This document shows, one piece after another, positions 62,811-64,000 of a DNA stretch of 64,000 nucleotides. The stretch's first letter is position 1. Every line of letters begins with the position of its first letter. A program made the translations under genes and the position numbers. Origin of the DNA: Azophilus sp965247035 (GTDB lineage Bacteria; Pseudomonadota; Gammaproteobacteria; Pseudomonadales; Azotimanducaceae); NCBI GenBank assembly GCA_965247035.1, contig CBDFGJ010000001.1, positions 372,001-436,000 of the forward strand, read 5' to 3'. The notes under the pieces were generated by a model that was given only the letters and a program-made list of their open reading frames with translations, had not been told where the DNA came from and ran no database searches.

Positions 62811-63086
62811 AGTTGCTCCTGTCGCCGTTCTCCCCATCCGGCGACCCTCCATCGCTGTGGGCGTAATAGCGCGATTGCTTGGCTGGACCGGATTGGTCTT
62901 GCGGCCGATGCACGCGCTGCAAAGGCGTTTCGGTGCAGCCTGCTTGTTGGGTTGCTTCGGCCATTTGACTTTCCCGCTTCTGCTTCTTGGCTAGCCAAAC
63001 AAAATCATGGCCCAAGGAACATTCTTCGTCAATTTCCCACACCGATAATCAGGGTTTCCGCATCAGTTCAAGCCGAGCGTCGCTCC
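62811..63086. other. Intergenic region after CRISPR relic
   Basis: About 275 bp without a gene I can support. Short open frames on both strands look like noise. Further repeat units of the CRISPR type are not seen. Confidence 0.4.
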
Positions 63087-64000
63087 CTAATCCGCCGCCA
63101 TCGCCCGCGGCCAAGCGTTGTAGATTGCCTTCAACAGCGTAGCCAGCGGTATGGCGAAGAACACGCCCCATATACCCCACAGGCCGCCGAAGGCCAGCAC
63201 GGCGATGATGATGGTGATGGGGTGCAGGTCCACCGCCTCGGAGAAGAGCACCGGCACCAGCACATTGCCGTCCAAGGCTTGAATAATGCCGTAGGCGCTC
63301 ATCACGTAGGCCAGTTCCCAAGACCAGCCGAACTGAGTCATGCCGGCCAGCGCCACGGGAATGGTGACCACGGCAGCGCCGACGAAGGGAATTAGAACGG
63401 ACACGCCAACTACCACACCCAGCAAGGCGGCGTAGTTCATGCCGAGCAAGGAGAACACGACGAAGGTGACGAAGCCGACTATGAGAATCTCGATGAACTT
63501 GCCGCGCACGTAGTTGGCGAGCTGTTGGTTCATCTCGCCGCCCACGCTGTTGAGCAGGGGGCGTTTTTCCGGCAGTGCGCCGACTAGCCAGCTAGTGATG
63601 ATGCGATGGTCTTTGAGGAAGAAGAAAACGGATATGGGCACCAGCACCAAGTAGATGACCACGCCGACGATAGAAGACAAGTTGTTGACCAATGCCTCCA
63701 ACATGTTGCCGCTGATGTTGGCGAGTTGGCCCGCCACGCCATCGAACCAAATTGTGATTTGCGCCTCCGTCAGCAGGTCTGGGAAGGCCTCGGCCAGATC
63801 CCGAGCCGCCTCGCGCAAGCGGCCTAATACACCTGGCAGTGCCTCCACCAAGGCTCTTAGCTGCCGCCAGACTAGCGGCACTACAAACAAGGCCGCGCCG
63901 GTGAACCCGCCGATGAACAGCAGGAAGGTGGTGTAGACAGCGGCCGCCTTGGGCACGCGCCAAGCCACAAGTTGCTTGACTGTACCCTGCAACAGGAATG
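63087..64000 (-). CDS. AI-2E-family (PerM-like) transporter, truncated at window end
   Basis: At least 300 residues, cut at its N-terminus by the window edge; the frame is still open at 64000. Six or more helices are visible (YTTFLLFIGGFTGAALFVVP, LVLVPISVFFFLKDHRII, LIVGFVTFVVFSLLGMNY, LLGVVVGVSVLIPFVGAAVV, GIIQALDGNVLVPVLFSEAV, IIAVLAFGGLWGIWGVFFAI). The PFVG and GNVLVPVLFS segments are typical of the AI-2E/PerM transporter family. Function in autoinducer export or sodium/pH transport is inferred from the family. Last Leu-rich helix ends LLKAIYNAWP. Confidence 0.9.
   Translation of the reverse strand, partial: FLLQGTVKQLVAWRVPKAAAVYTTFLLFIGGFTGAALFVVPLVWRQLRALVEALPGVLGRLREAARDLAEAFPDLLTEAQITIWFDGVAGQLANISGNMLEALVNNLSSIVGVVIYLVLVPISVFFFLKDHRIITSWLVGALPEKRPLLNSVGGEMNQQLANYVRGKFIEILIVGFVTFVVFSLLGMNYAALLGVVVGVSVLIPFVGAAVVTIPVALAGMTQFGWSWELAYVMSAYGIIQALDGNVLVPVLFSEAVDLHPITIIIAVLAFGGLWGIWGVFFAIPLATLLKAIYNAWPRAMAAD

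Overview
The window looks like a chromosomal piece of an uncultured gammaproteobacterium with a GC-rich genome (roughly 60% by eye). The best evidence is the block trpF-trpB-trpA-folC-dedD-cvpA-purF, close to the Pseudomonas-type order, together with a cytochrome-oxidase assembly set (ctaA, ctaB, SCO1), a long tail-specific protease, egtB/egtD and a Mg-type HemB. No rRNA or tRNA gene was recognised. Many pseudogenes, gene fragments and short repeats suggest a genome that has carried much mobile DNA and is eroding, as in some host-associated or particle-associated marine lineages; that ecological reading is inference.

Layout. 0-6 kb: a decayed Fpg-type glycosylase, a PncC-like/NMN-adenylyltransferase fusion, a hydrolase and a frameshifted SDR joined by a 164-bp tandem duplication, a cupin, a SnoaL-like protein and an SMP-30 protein. 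6-13.2 kb: a large lipoprotein made of three 400-residue repeats plus a TonB-dependent receptor, behind a three-unit Pho-box-like site. 13-23.5 kb: hemB, a Baeyer-Villiger-type monooxygenase, a metallo-beta-lactamase-fold protein, a PuuD-like membrane protein, a phosphotransferase, a MerR regulator with a predicted small RNA behind a MerR-type promoter, and a ThrB-like kinase. 23.7-30.2 kb: egtBD, SCO1-ctaB-ctaA, arsC and a TlpA-like lipoprotein. 30.2-34.3 kb: gene fragments, a catalase behind an OxyR-like site, and an AT-rich island carrying a TIR-domain protein between a PD-(D/E)XK nuclease fragment and what looks like a methyltransferase N-terminal fragment. 34.3-43.3 kb: two DsbA-fold proteins, then the trp/fol/pur block with a four-unit 108-bp tandem repeat after dedD. 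43.6-51.5 kb: qmcA, nfeD, and a LolA-like/ABC/outer-membrane-barrel export operon whose middle permease is internally deleted. 51.5-64 kb: LptA-like protein, histidine phosphatase, cyclase, a TGS-less threonyl-tRNA synthetase, prc, FKBP, TerC, an SDR, a PIN-toxin fragment, a type I-C-like CRISPR remnant and an AI-2E-family transporter cut by the window end.

Two dispersed repeat families run through the gaps: a ~146-bp element with terminal inverted repeats (five copies) and an ~80-110-bp repeat that sits next to it in two places. The most interesting candidates are the MerR-linked small RNA, the TIR island, the Pho-regulated triplicated lipoprotein/receptor pair and the CRISPR remnant.
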